From Desulfobulbaceae bacterium (GTDB taxonomy: Bacteria; Desulfobacterota; Desulfobulbia; Desulfobulbales; Desulfocapsaceae), in assembly GCA_030632405.1 (NCBI GenBank), contig DAOVUU010000016.1, forward strand, positions 1 to 14,315: 14,315 bases of DNA, in the 5' to 3' direction. This document shows positions 7,659 to 14,058 of the stretch, one piece after another. The position numbers and the translations under genes were made by a program. The notes under the pieces are model-generated. The model saw nothing but the letters and a program-made list of their open reading frames with translations, did not search any database and was not told the origin of the DNA. Position 1 is the stretch's first letter, and each line of letters begins with the position of its first letter.

Positions 7659-8475
7659 AACTGTGTACACCTCCCAACAGATATGTTACTCCCCACAAGG
7701 TAAAAATAACTGCAGCAAAACCAAGAATAGCCATTACAGCACCCTTCTTTCCACGCCAGCCGACGGTAAGTCTCTGGTGAATTTGCACAAGATAGATAAA
7801 CCAGGTAATAAGTGACCATGTCTCTTTTGGATCCCAATGCCAGTATGTTCCCCACGCCTGTCGAGCCCAGAGTGACCCGGTCACAATCCCCAAAGTCAAA
7901 AAAACAAAACCTGCAGTCAGGCAGTGGCTGATCAACTGATCCAGTGCGTCAAGGGAGGGAAAACGCGAAAAAAAATAGCCAAATCGCTTGCTCTTCAGCT
8001 CTCGTTCCTGAAGCAGATACATAATTCCACCACAAAAAGCGAGGGAGAGAAAACCATACGCAACAAGAGAGACTCCGGCATGAACCGGCAGCCACCAACT
8101 CTGTAAAGCGGGGGACAGAGGTGTCAATTCACGGGAAGAAATTGTAGAAATAAGCAGAAGAAGGCAAATGAATACGGAAACAAGGGTACCAAAATTCTTA
8201 ACACTGTACCTCCATCTGAAGGAGAGATAAGCCCACGTGGTTGCCCAGGCAAAAAAGACTACTGCCTCATGCTGAGAAGTTATCGGCGTATGTCCTACTT
8301 GTATGTAGCGGGAAGCTATATACAGGGTCTGCAGGATCCCTGAAGCAACCAGAATCATCCTTGCAATCGTACGTACCTGTTTATTCTGCCTGAAAAAAAA
8401 GACAAGATACGCAGCACTTGCAATAAAGGTAACGCCCAAAACCGACAGAAAAAGCAGATAACTTATCTCATTCAT
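7648..8475 (-). CDS. ccsA: System II cytochrome c biogenesis protein (CcsA/CcsB-named family), heme handling
   Basis: A 275-residue multi-span membrane protein (about eight hydrophobic segments). It contains the tryptophan-rich WWD motif of heme-handling proteins, WGTYWHWDPKETW at about 208-220, which presents heme for attachment to apocytochrome CxxCH motifs. Candidate heme-ligand histidines flank it: H132 in LPVHAG and H271 in GGVHSY, plus H69 in SQHEAV. The family is named CcsA in some systems and CcsB in TIGR03144-type annotation. Its usual partner ResB is not in the window. It sits 51 bases after the siroheme gene and overlaps hemA by 11 bases, a linkage of heme synthesis with cytochrome c maturation. 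The ribosome binding site (GGAT) is weak. A HemX-type assembly role is the main alternative reading, but the full WWD motif favours cytochrome maturation. Confidence 0.92.
   Translation of the reverse strand: MNEISYLLFLSVLGVTFIASAAYLVFFFRQNKQVRTIARMILVASGILQTLYIASRYIQVGHTPITSQHEAVVFFAWATTWAYLSFRWRYSVKNFGTLVSVFICLLLLISTISSRELTPLSPALQSWWLPVHAGVSLVAYGFLSLAFCGGIMYLLQERELKSKRFGYFFSRFPSLDALDQLISHCLTAGFVFLTLGIVTGSLWARQAWGTYWHWDPKETWSLITWFIYLVQIHQRLTVGWRGKKGAVMAILGFAAVIFTLWGVTYLLGGVHSYAG
7670..7675 (-). promoter_or_regulatory. Ribosome binding site that decides the hemA start
   Basis: GGGAGG on the minus strand lies 11 bases before the ATG at 7658. It lies inside the coding end of ccsA and touches the in-frame GTG at 7670, which excludes that GTG as the start served by this site. 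Confidence 0.6.
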
Positions 8476-8496
8476 AAATAATCCAGTCGAACATTA

Positions 8497-8509
8497 TGCC
8501 CTTCGGGCA
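8497..8509. other. Small intercistronic hairpin between siroheme synthase gene and ccsA
   Basis: TGCCC-TTC-GGGCA can form a 5-base-pair stem. It lies in the 51-base gap, about 21 bases upstream of the ccsA start. No T run follows on either strand, so it is not an obvious terminator. It might affect processing or translation, or be chance. Confidence 0.25.
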
Positions 8510-8526
8510 AGCTTAGCGGTTATAGT

Positions 8527-9225
8527 TCACGCATTTTTCTTATCATGTACATCGAGAAATCGTCGGATAAGCGCTACGGAGTCGATATCTTCGGGAAGTT
8601 CCTGCAGCAGTATCATTTGCAGGTCAAACCAGTTACCCTCCCGAATAAGCTTTACAATATCAAAGCTTAAAAGCTTTTGGAACAGCTCTTTGTGCCCGGT
8701 TGATTCATCATCACGACCGACTACAGCTTCCCTGACCATAGCTAAAAAACCGACGACAGCCTCGTATTCTTGACCTATTTCCCGCTCCAGCCGCTCTTTT
8801 ACCTGCCTGGATAGTACAGGGCTACTCCCGCCGGTGGAAACCGTCACCAGCATCTTCCCTCTTCTAAAATGTGCCGGGATATGAAAGTCACTCCCCACCG
8901 GATCGTCCACACTATTGAGAATGATTTTATATTTATCAGCTTCCTCTTTCACCTGCTGCTGCACATCAGGATCACTGGTTGCTGCAAAAGCAACAAATGC
9001 TCCCTGCAGGTCACCTTCCACATATTTCCTTTCAAGCCACTCCAATCGCCTGTCCAGGATAATTTTCATTAGATCAGTATGGACATATGGACTCACAACC
9101 CGAACAGCAGCACCACAGGTAAGCAGGCTTTTTATCTTCCTGGTCGCAACATTGCCGCCACCGATAACAACACAAAGACGGTCACAAAGTTTCAAATTAA
9201 CGGGATATAAAGCACTAAAAGACAT
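8527..9225 (-). CDS. Siroheme synthase, precorrin-2 dehydrogenase/sirohydrochlorin ferrochelatase (Met8/CysG-N type)
   Basis: A 232-residue protein matching the N-terminal half of CysG and yeast Met8. These enzymes oxidise precorrin-2 with NAD to sirohydrochlorin; some members also insert iron to give siroheme. Visible motifs are the NAD-binding VVIGGGNVATRK (19-30), SPYV (45-48), NSVDDP (104-109, containing the conserved active-site aspartate) and STGGSSPVLSR (130-140). There is no methyltransferase domain, so uroporphyrinogen methylation must come from another gene. The start is the ATG at 9225 with AGGGG six bases upstream; a TTG two codons earlier is in frame but not better placed. The C-terminal 60 residues are less conserved in type. 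Siroheme is the cofactor of DsrAB and, in many sulfate reducers, the precursor of heme by the alternative route. It precedes ccsA and hemA. Confidence 0.93.
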   Translation of the reverse strand: MSFSALYPVNLKLCDRLCVVIGGGNVATRKIKSLLTCGAAVRVVSPYVHTDLMKIILDRRLEWLERKYVEGDLQGAFVAFAATSDPDVQQQVKEEADKYKIILNSVDDPVGSDFHIPAHFRRGKMLVTVSTGGSSPVLSRQVKERLEREIGQEYEAVVGFLAMVREAVVGRDDESTGHKELFQKLLSFDIVKLIREGNWFDLQMILLQELPEDIDSVALIRRFLDVHDKKNA

Positions 9226-9231
9226 CCTCAA

Positions 9232-9236
9232 CCCCT
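9232..9236 (-). promoter_or_regulatory. Ribosome binding site of the siroheme synthase gene
   Basis: AGGGG on the minus strand with a six-base spacer to the ATG at 9225. This supports that ATG over the in-frame TTG at 9231, which would abut the site. Confidence 0.6.
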
Positions 9237-9304
9237 GACAAATTTTTTTGTATCAGACAAAACTATCTGTTTTTCCACTCTTTTCCATTACTCTATTTTG
9301 CGGA

Positions 9305-10117
9305 TCACGCTGCTACAAACAAATAGTGACCAATCCCGGTTGCAGAAACCAGAAGACAGTAGTAGCCAAACCACTGCAACCTGTTCCTGCGAATGATATC
9401 CAGCAGGAGCTTAATTGCAAAATATCCTGAGACTGCAGCCATTATTGCTCCTGCACCAATGTTTATAATCGCACCACTCTCCAGCGGATTTGTCAGAAGA
9501 TCACCAAACTGTAACACGGCTGCCCCAAGTATTGCGGGTATAGACATAATAAAAGAAAATCTGGCGATCTTCTCTCTATCAATACCTAATACCATCCCTG
9601 CAAAAATCGTTGAACCGGAGCGGGAAAGACCAGGAAGGATGGCACATGCCTGTACACACCCCACCAGAAGGCTTCGCCCCCAGGTAATGGGTTTATCCTT
9701 CTGAGGAAGATATCTTGAGATAATCATGATAATCCCGGTAACGATAAGCATCAAATAGACAATCAGGATATTTCCGAATATATTTTCAACACTGTCTTTT
9801 AAAAAGAGGCCAACAGCCACCGCAGGCAGAGTTGCGACTATGATATAGACATCCAGTAAAAAAAAATGTTTTACAGATTCACTCTTATCTCCCTGGAAAA
9901 GAGCAAAGGGTGCCTTTATCATCTCCAAGAGCTCTTTTCTAAAAACAACCACTACTGCCAGCAAGGTGCCGAGGTGAACAAAAACTTCAAAAACAACCCC
10001 CTGTTCATGAAAATTCATCAATTCAGAACCTATCACCAGGTGTCCGGAGCTCGAGATCGGAAGAAACTCCGTCAACCCCTGAACAACACCCAGAATCATA
10101 GCTTTAATTAACTCCAA
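9305..10117 (-). CDS. uppP: Undecaprenyl-diphosphatase UppP (BacA)
   Basis: A 270-residue polytopic membrane enzyme that hydrolyses undecaprenyl diphosphate to the monophosphate, recycling the lipid carrier for peptidoglycan and other envelope polymers; overproduction of the family confers bacitracin resistance. The two signature regions are present, numbered from the chosen start: GVVQGLTEFLPISSSGH (10-26, with the QxxxE pair Q13/E17 and H26) and the phosphate-binding LPGLSRSGST (161-170). The start is taken as TTG at 10117, giving MELIKAMILG, the usual family N-terminus. GAGG lies six bases upstream of it, while the in-frame TTG at 10129 overlaps that site, and the ATG at 10099 would cut into the first membrane segment. 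Seventy-nine bases separate it from the siroheme gene, with no clear terminator. Confidence 0.95.
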   Translation of the reverse strand: MELIKAMILGVVQGLTEFLPISSSGHLVIGSELMNFHEQGVVFEVFVHLGTLLAVVVVFRKELLEMIKAPFALFQGDKSESVKHFFLLDVYIIVATLPAVAVGLFLKDSVENIFGNILIVYLMLIVTGIIMIISRYLPQKDKPITWGRSLLVGCVQACAILPGLSRSGSTIFAGMVLGIDREKIARFSFIMSIPAILGAAVLQFGDLLTNPLESGAIINIGAGAIMAAVSGYFAIKLLLDIIRRNRLQWFGYYCLLVSATGIGHYLFVAA

Positions 10118-10123
10118 GGAACA

Positions 10124-10127
10124 CCTC
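10124..10127 (-). promoter_or_regulatory. Ribosome binding site fixing the TTG start of uppP
   Basis: GAGG (within TTGAGGTG) on the minus strand with a six-base spacer to the TTG at 10117. This spacing and the recovered MELIKA N-terminus identify the non-ATG start. Confidence 0.6.
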
Positions 10128-10138
10128 AAATTAACTTA

Positions 10139-10187
10139 AAGGTACTTTACACCGTAACAACGGTAAGCAAGACGGCATAAGTACCTT
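10139..10187. promoter_or_regulatory. Nested inverted repeat in the uppP leader
   Basis: A perfect 9-base inverted repeat, AAGGTACTT (10139-10147) and AAGTACCTT (10179-10187), encloses a second hairpin, ACCGT-aaca-ACGGT (10151-10164). On the minus strand a GCCGT (complement of 10072-76 within the 10100s, i.e. 10176-10172) could pair with the same ACGGT arm, giving mutually exclusive structures. The element ends about ten bases upstream of the uppP ribosome binding site. A further AAGGTACT occurs at 10263-10270. It could be a structured leader or a paired operator site. I do not recognise it as a known riboswitch class. Confidence 0.5.
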
Positions 10188-10305
10188 GGTGGTGAATTTT
10201 ATGTTCATAATTTTAAAACCTCTTCTCCGTTTTCTTGTTTTTTATGACAGACTTTTAGGAGTAAGGTACTAAACACCAGACAGATAGCCGATGTATTTAT
10301 ATCTC

Positions 10306-10341
10306 AAAAAAAAAGGCCGGTTGACCTTAGATCAACCGACC
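10306..10341 (-). terminator. Rho-independent terminator after the small secreted protein gene
   Basis: On the minus strand GGTCGGTTGA and TCAACCGGCC form a 10-base-pair stem (one G-U pair) around a 7-base loop, followed by nine T residues. It lies 34 bases beyond the stop at 10375 and separates that gene from uppP. Confidence 0.93.
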
Positions 10342-10374
10342 AAATAAAATACCTACTATGTCGCACTAAGTCAA

Positions 10375-10584
10375 TTAGCACCCCTCAATGGCACCTTTTT
10401 TCTTAGCAGTAGACACCTTAATCTTATCACCAGCTTTCATCTTATCTGCCTTCTCACAGGTCATGGTCACCTTGTCGCCTTCAACTGAATCAACGGTACA
10501 TTTTACCTTCGCTGCAAATCCCATGCTTGCGGTGGTGAGAGCAAAAACCAGAGCCAGTGCTAAAGATACGATTTTTTTATTCAT
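10375..10584 (-). CDS. Tiny secreted cysteine-containing protein, function unknown
   Basis: A 69-residue precursor starting MNKKIVSLALALVFALTTAS with a clear signal peptide (about 1-25, ending GFAA before KVKC). The mature part of about 44 residues is lysine-rich and predicted beta-rich (VKCTVDSVEGDKVTMTCEKA, then AGDKIKVSTA), and carries three cysteines: C29, C43 and the final residue C69. AGGAGAAGG just before the ATG at 10584 gives a very strong ribosome binding site. An in-frame ATG 17 codons upstream lacks such a site and is rejected. I have a vague memory of similar small secreted proteins annotated in selenite/tellurite-reduction operons of related bacteria, but cannot support that name here. 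It has its own candidate promoter and a strong terminator, so it is probably monocistronic, 125 bases downstream of a TlpA-like thioredoxin. Confidence 0.85.
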   Translation of the reverse strand: MNKKIVSLALALVFALTTASMGFAAKVKCTVDSVEGDKVTMTCEKADKMKAGDKIKVSTAKKKGAIEGC

Positions 10585-10651
10585 TTCCTTCTCCTGTTTG
10601 CTGATTGGTAATATGGAGTAACTCTCCATGTACATAAACCCACAATGGTCT

Positions 10652-10680
10652 ACTATACAATATTAAGGACAGCTTATTAA
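10652..10680 (-). promoter_or_regulatory. Candidate promoter of the small secreted protein gene
   Basis: On the minus strand TTAATA (10680-10675) and TATAGT (10657-10652) are 17 bases apart, placing a start near 10645 and a leader of about 60 bases. The -10 matches five of six consensus bases. Confidence 0.45.
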
Positions 10681-10709
10681 ATTTTCATTCCGGACGCAAC
10701 AAAGATTGC

Positions 10710-11213
10710 TCAATTCAACAGACTATGGATATCTTTTTCCAACACTTTACGCTGAACATAGCCAGTATATCTTTTGACAACGTTCCCTTTTTTATTCACT
10801 AAAAAAGAAACAGGGATGCCAAAAACCCCTCCGAAATCCATGGTTGTCTCAAATTCCGCCATTAGAACAGGGTAATTGATCGCCTTTTTTTCTACAAAAC
10901 TTGCAACAGCTGCGGGCCCCTCCTCGTCAACCGACAGCCCGATAATAGAAAATCCGGAATCCACCAGTTGATCCTGCAGCTCCACTAAAACCGGAACTTC
11001 CTGGACACAGGGAGGGCACCATGTTGCAAAAAAAGTAATATACAAGACTTTTCCAGAAAAAATGGAACTATCGACAACCCGCCCGTCCCGCACACTTTTC
11101 AGTGCAAATTCAGGCATTTTCGTACTAGCCTCGACGGTATCAGCCATTGGAAAAGAAAATGTCAGAACAAAAATTAAACAAAAGAGCGAAACAGCCAACT
11201 GTATTTTCTTCAT
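10710..11213 (-). CDS. TlpA/ResA-like periplasmic thioredoxin
   Basis: A 167-residue protein with an N-terminal signal or anchor segment (about 4-25) and a thioredoxin fold carrying the redox motif WCPPC (65-69; C66 and C69) in FFATWCPPCVQEVP. The cis-proline loop is visible as GIPVSFLV (P134). The WCPPC centre and LSVDEEG region fit TlpA/ResA/AhpC-TSA-type thiol-disulfide proteins. ResA-like members keep the CxxCH thiols of apocytochromes c reduced before heme attachment, which would suit a cell using DsrJ and System II maturation, but this specific role is inference; other periplasmic substrates are possible. The ribosome binding site is weak (AGAG). It is divergent from the SurA-like gene and upstream of the small cysteine protein. 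Confidence 0.92.
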   Translation of the reverse strand: MKKIQLAVSLFCLIFVLTFSFPMADTVEASTKMPEFALKSVRDGRVVDSSIFSGKVLYITFFATWCPPCVQEVPVLVELQDQLVDSGFSIIGLSVDEEGPAAVASFVEKKAINYPVLMAEFETTMDFGGVFGIPVSFLVNKKGNVVKRYTGYVQRKVLEKDIHSLLN

Positions 11214-11254
11214 CTATATACTCTAAAAAGAAGGTTCATCTTTTACCATACCTA

Positions 11255-11260
11255 ATTATA
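11255..11260 (-). promoter_or_regulatory. Candidate -10 element for the thioredoxin gene
   Basis: A perfect TATAAT on the minus strand about 40 bases upstream of the start codon. No good -35 lies at 16-18 bases, so confidence is low. Confidence 0.3.
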
Positions 11261-11471
11261 TGATATATACTTGCGACAAAATATTCCATATAACAGGAAA
11301 GTCAACTGGGAGCTGGCGCAGCAATGCTGTTTCTCCTCGTCTTCACGACGTATTGTCATACTTTACGCCTGTAATATCAACTAGATACACATATTGTTAC
11401 TCATTGTTGCTGAATTTAAAGAAAAGACCCAATTTTTCTGTTATTACAAAAACATTACCGGCAAGAGTTGC

Positions 11472-11500
11472 TGTACATCTGCACTATGACCGATTATAGT
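11472..11500 (+). promoter_or_regulatory. Candidate promoter of the surA-rodZ-recO operon
   Basis: TGTACA (11472-11477) and TATAGT (11495-11500) are 17 bases apart, placing transcription start near 11507 and giving a leader of about 37 bases before the ATG at 11544. Confidence 0.4.
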
Positions 11501-11543
11501 CCCCCTTTACCTTGCACAAAAAAACATCAGCAGAAGGATTCCT

Positions 11544-12560
11544 ATGTATCACTGTTATACCATTACCCCGATTCGGGATCACTTTCTCCGAATTGTGTTC
11601 TTTATTTTTTGCTGTATTCTCATACCGTCATCCTCCTTTTCTGAACTCGTTGACAGGGTTGCAGCTGTTGTAAACGATGATATTATCACACTTTCAGAAG
11701 TCGAGCAGGAATCTGAAGGATTATATAGAGTCATTGCGCAAAAAAATTCAGGCGAATCTCTTTTGCAAATATTGGCCGAAGCTCGCCAAAAAACCCTTGA
11801 TACTCTCATTGACCGAAAACTGATAGCCCAGAGGGCAAAACAGTTTAATGTTTCGGTAGGTGAAAAAGAAATCGAAAACAGTTATGAAAAAGTACGTGCC
11901 CGTTCCGGTTTGAGTAAAATCGAGTTTATAGAAAAACTGAAAGAATCGGGTATGACAGAAAAAAGCTACAGGTCAAACATCGCCGCCCAAATTCTTCAAG
12001 GTAAACTCGTCAGCTTCGACGTCCGGTCAAAGGTCATCATCACCGAAGCAGCGATTCTCGATTATTACGATGAAAATTATACTCATAGAGTGGAGGCAGG
12101 AACATATTACCTCCTTCAGATCGGATTTACCTGGGAAAAAGACACCGATTCAGAAAAACTCGCCAAAAATAAAGAAAAGACCCATAGTCGAGCAGAACGT
12201 GTGTATAGCCTCGCCCTCAACGGTCAGGATTTTAAGATGCTTGCAAAAAAATTCTCAAACCTCCCCTCCGCAGCAGATGGGGGAGACATAGGAACCTTCA
12301 CACTGGATGAAATGGCCTCCAGCATGCGCTCTGCCGTGGGTGCTCTTGCACCCGGCGGCATCAGTGAAATTGTCGAAACAAATGCAGGTTATCAATTCTT
12401 TAAACTCCTGTCCGGGGATGAAAATAAAATTGTGATAACCAGTTCTTTGCAAGAAGCCAGGGAAGAGATAAAACAAAAGCTTTATGACCAGAAACTGGAC
12501 GAAGCTTATTCGGAATGGATTAAGGAGTTAAAAGAGAAAGCATACATTCAGAAATTGTGA
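11544..12560 (+). CDS. SurA-like periplasmic chaperone/peptidyl-prolyl isomerase
   Basis: A 338-residue secreted protein. A hydrophobic signal segment (about 14-33, ending SSSFS before ELVDRV) is followed by a SurA N-terminal chaperone domain (about 34-165, with the characteristic LVDRVAAVVNDDIITLSEVE opening split here as residues 35-54) and one parvulin-type PpiC domain (about 185-292, with GGDIGTFTLDEM and GYQFFKLL). A C-terminal helix (300-338) completes the chaperone module. E. coli SurA has two parvulin domains; this one has a single domain, as is common in deltaproteobacteria. It probably assists folding of outer-membrane and periplasmic proteins. AAGGA lies five bases before the ATG, and no other methionine occurs before residue 137, so the start is firm. 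First gene of a rightward operon. Confidence 0.93.
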   Translation: MYHCYTITPIRDHFLRIVFFIFCCILIPSSSFSELVDRVAAVVNDDIITLSEVEQESEGLYRVIAQKNSGESLLQILAEARQKTLDTLIDRKLIAQRAKQFNVSVGEKEIENSYEKVRARSGLSKIEFIEKLKESGMTEKSYRSNIAAQILQGKLVSFDVRSKVIITEAAILDYYDENYTHRVEAGTYYLLQIGFTWEKDTDSEKLAKNKEKTHSRAERVYSLALNGQDFKMLAKKFSNLPSAADGGDIGTFTLDEMASSMRSAVGALAPGGISEIVETNAGYQFFKLLSGDENKIVITSSLQEAREEIKQKLYDQKLDEAYSEWIKELKEKAYIQKL

Positions 12561-12613
12561 TCCGAGACCACACTAACACTTGATTTTTTAATTATTTTAC
12601 CAAAAAGCAGATA

Positions 12614-13234
12614 ATGTCAATTGACTCTACTGAAACAGACTATACTACCGTAGGCGACCTCCTCCGCCAGACCCGTATCAAACAGGGATTAGATCTTGAG
12701 CATATCTCCGTTGAGACGAAAATCACGATTTCCATCCTTAAAGCAATAGAAGATGACGATTTCAATTCATTGCCTGCAGAGGCTTTTGCCCGCGGTTTCT
12801 ATGCCCTCTATGCAAACACTCTCGCCCTGGACCCTGAGGAGATACTGCGCATTTACACGCAGGAAAAAGGACAACTCCCCAATATAAAGAAGGGGTACTT
12901 TGCAACTCCGCCCAGCAAACTCGCCAAAAAGGTAGACAATATGGCCGAACGGCCTACGGTAATGCCAATCTCCTGTAGTGGGGTAATCATTTTTTTCCTT
13001 CTACTGATTGGAGCCTTTCTTTGCTGGTATTTCTCCTGGAACCCGGCCACCTTTCTCAGCGAGAAATTAAGAAGTTTCCAAGAAACGCCTGAATCCCGGC
13101 AGGAAACAAAAAATACGACACAATCCAACAAAAAAGCTCCACTCTTTGAAATAGTACAAGTGAAGGAAAATGAGCAGAGCAGCAAAGAGATTATCCCAGA
13201 ACAACCGGTTCCGGAAAGCCCTCCAAACCAGTAA
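12614..13234 (+). CDS. RodZ-like helix-turn-helix membrane protein
   Basis: A 206-residue protein with an N-terminal HTH domain of the RodZ type (about 12-82; VGDLLRQTRIKQGLDLEHIS, then ILKAIEDDDFNSLPAEAFARGF), a linker, one membrane segment (about 121-140) and a short polar tail (141-206) rich in glutamate, serine and proline. This order, cytoplasmic HTH followed by a single span, is that of RodZ, which links MreB to the cell-wall elongation machinery. The tail is much shorter than in full RodZ and shows no C-terminal beta domain (DUF4115). The stop is followed after two bases by recO, so the two are translationally linked. The ribosome binding site is weak. A transcription factor with a membrane anchor is the alternative. 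Confidence 0.85.
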   Translation: MSIDSTETDYTTVGDLLRQTRIKQGLDLEHISVETKITISILKAIEDDDFNSLPAEAFARGFYALYANTLALDPEEILRIYTQEKGQLPNIKKGYFATPPSKLAKKVDNMAERPTVMPISCSGVIIFFLLLIGAFLCWYFSWNPATFLSEKLRSFQETPESRQETKNTTQSNKKAPLFEIVQVKENEQSSKEIIPEQPVPESPPNQ

Positions 13235-13236
13235 CC

Positions 13237-14025
13237 ATGGCAGCAATCGCCAGAGAAACCGAAGCCATTGTTCTCGATTGCTTTGAACACGGTGAATCGG
13301 ATGTTATTTTAACCCTCCTGAGTCGTGACACCGGCAAGCTTTCTGTCATAGCAAAAGGAGCAAAACGGTCAAAAAAACGTTTCGTCAACAAACTGGAATT
13401 ATTTTCTTTCATCCACATTTCCTACCAGACATCGCCTAACCGCAGCCTCAGTTTCCTGTCGGAGGCAGAACTTTACACCTGTTTTCTTAATCTCCGCCGA
13501 AATTTCGAATTATACACCACGGCATCAATACTCAGAGAATTCTTACTTATTGCCATCCGGGAAGGTGAGGCTGATGATCGATTATTCCGCCTTTCTCTCT
13601 GGGCACTCCATAACATCGACCGGAATGTGCAACCACTGGCAATTCTGACACTTTTTCTGATAAATTTTTATGAGATTATTGGCTATCGGCCTGACTTCAC
13701 CATTTGCAATAGCTGTAACCGCCAGACTACTATCAATCGCAGGTACAGCTTTGATACAACCACCGGAGGTCTCATATGCCCCGATTGTTCTCACCCGGGA
13801 CAAAGGCTCATCCGTATATCCCAGGGCACAATAAAAATGCTGCGCTCAGCCCAGTTTCAACCACTTGAGAGATTGCACCGGCTGAAAATCTCTGGAAACA
13901 TTTTACAGGAATCACTCTCACTTTTGCATGACTACGGCAGACAGCTGTTCCAGCGGGAGATTATTTCCTGGAAACTCCTGCAAAAGCAGCTGCCATTCAA
14001 GCACGACAAAAGGGAATACAGGTAA
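13237..14025 (+). CDS. recO: DNA repair protein RecO
   Basis: A 262-residue protein with the RecO architecture: an N-terminal OB fold (about 1-80, opening ETEAIVLDCFEHGESDVILTL split over residues 7-27, then GAKRSKKRF) and a helical C-terminal domain with a four-cysteine zinc site (C157, C160, C181, C184; CNSC and CPDC). RecO works with RecR and RecF to load RecA onto SSB-coated single-stranded DNA in recombination repair. It starts two bases after the rodZ-like gene and lacks a strong ribosome binding site, so translation is probably coupled. Length is normal (E. coli 242). The following gene begins a few tens of bases downstream. Confidence 0.95.
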   Translation: MAAIARETEAIVLDCFEHGESDVILTLLSRDTGKLSVIAKGAKRSKKRFVNKLELFSFIHISYQTSPNRSLSFLSEAELYTCFLNLRRNFELYTTASILREFLLIAIREGEADDRLFRLSLWALHNIDRNVQPLAILTLFLINFYEIIGYRPDFTICNSCNRQTTINRRYSFDTTTGGLICPDCSHPGQRLIRISQGTIKMLRSAQFQPLERLHRLKISGNILQESLSLLHDYGRQLFQREIISWKLLQKQLPFKHDKREYR

Positions 14026-14058
14026 ACAGACTGCAGGAGAGGATGAATTGTTTTTTAC

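Larger units (their letters stand above)
11214..11543. other. Divergent intergenic region without a gene
   Basis: A 330-base AT-rich gap between the leftward thioredoxin gene and the rightward SurA-like gene. It holds candidate promoters for both directions and a weak inverted repeat, TTCC-N8-GGAA (11284-11299). A possible reading frame at 11260-11499 has no ribosome binding site or protein-like character. I see no tRNA, riboswitch or terminator. Confidence 0.7.

Noticed and set aside
7659..7670. GTG start of hemA at 7670
   Set aside because: The GTG overlaps the GGGAGG ribosome binding site that serves the ATG at 7658.
9226..9304. Possible terminator after uppP
   Set aside because: Only weak 4-5 base stems (CAGA/TCTG, ACAAA/TTTGT) and no stem followed by a T run on the minus strand.
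10585..10635. Upstream ATG extending the small secreted protein by 17 residues
   Set aside because: The extension has no ribosome binding site, and the internal ATG has both a very strong site and a clean signal peptide.
11260..11499. 79-codon plus-strand open frame in the divergent intergenic region
   Set aside because: No ribosome binding site, no domain or signal, and it overlaps the candidate promoters of both flanking genes.
12853..13290. 145-codon minus-strand open frame across the rodZ-like gene and recO start
   Set aside because: Antisense to two supported genes; it looks cysteine- and serine-rich only because of the reverse reading.
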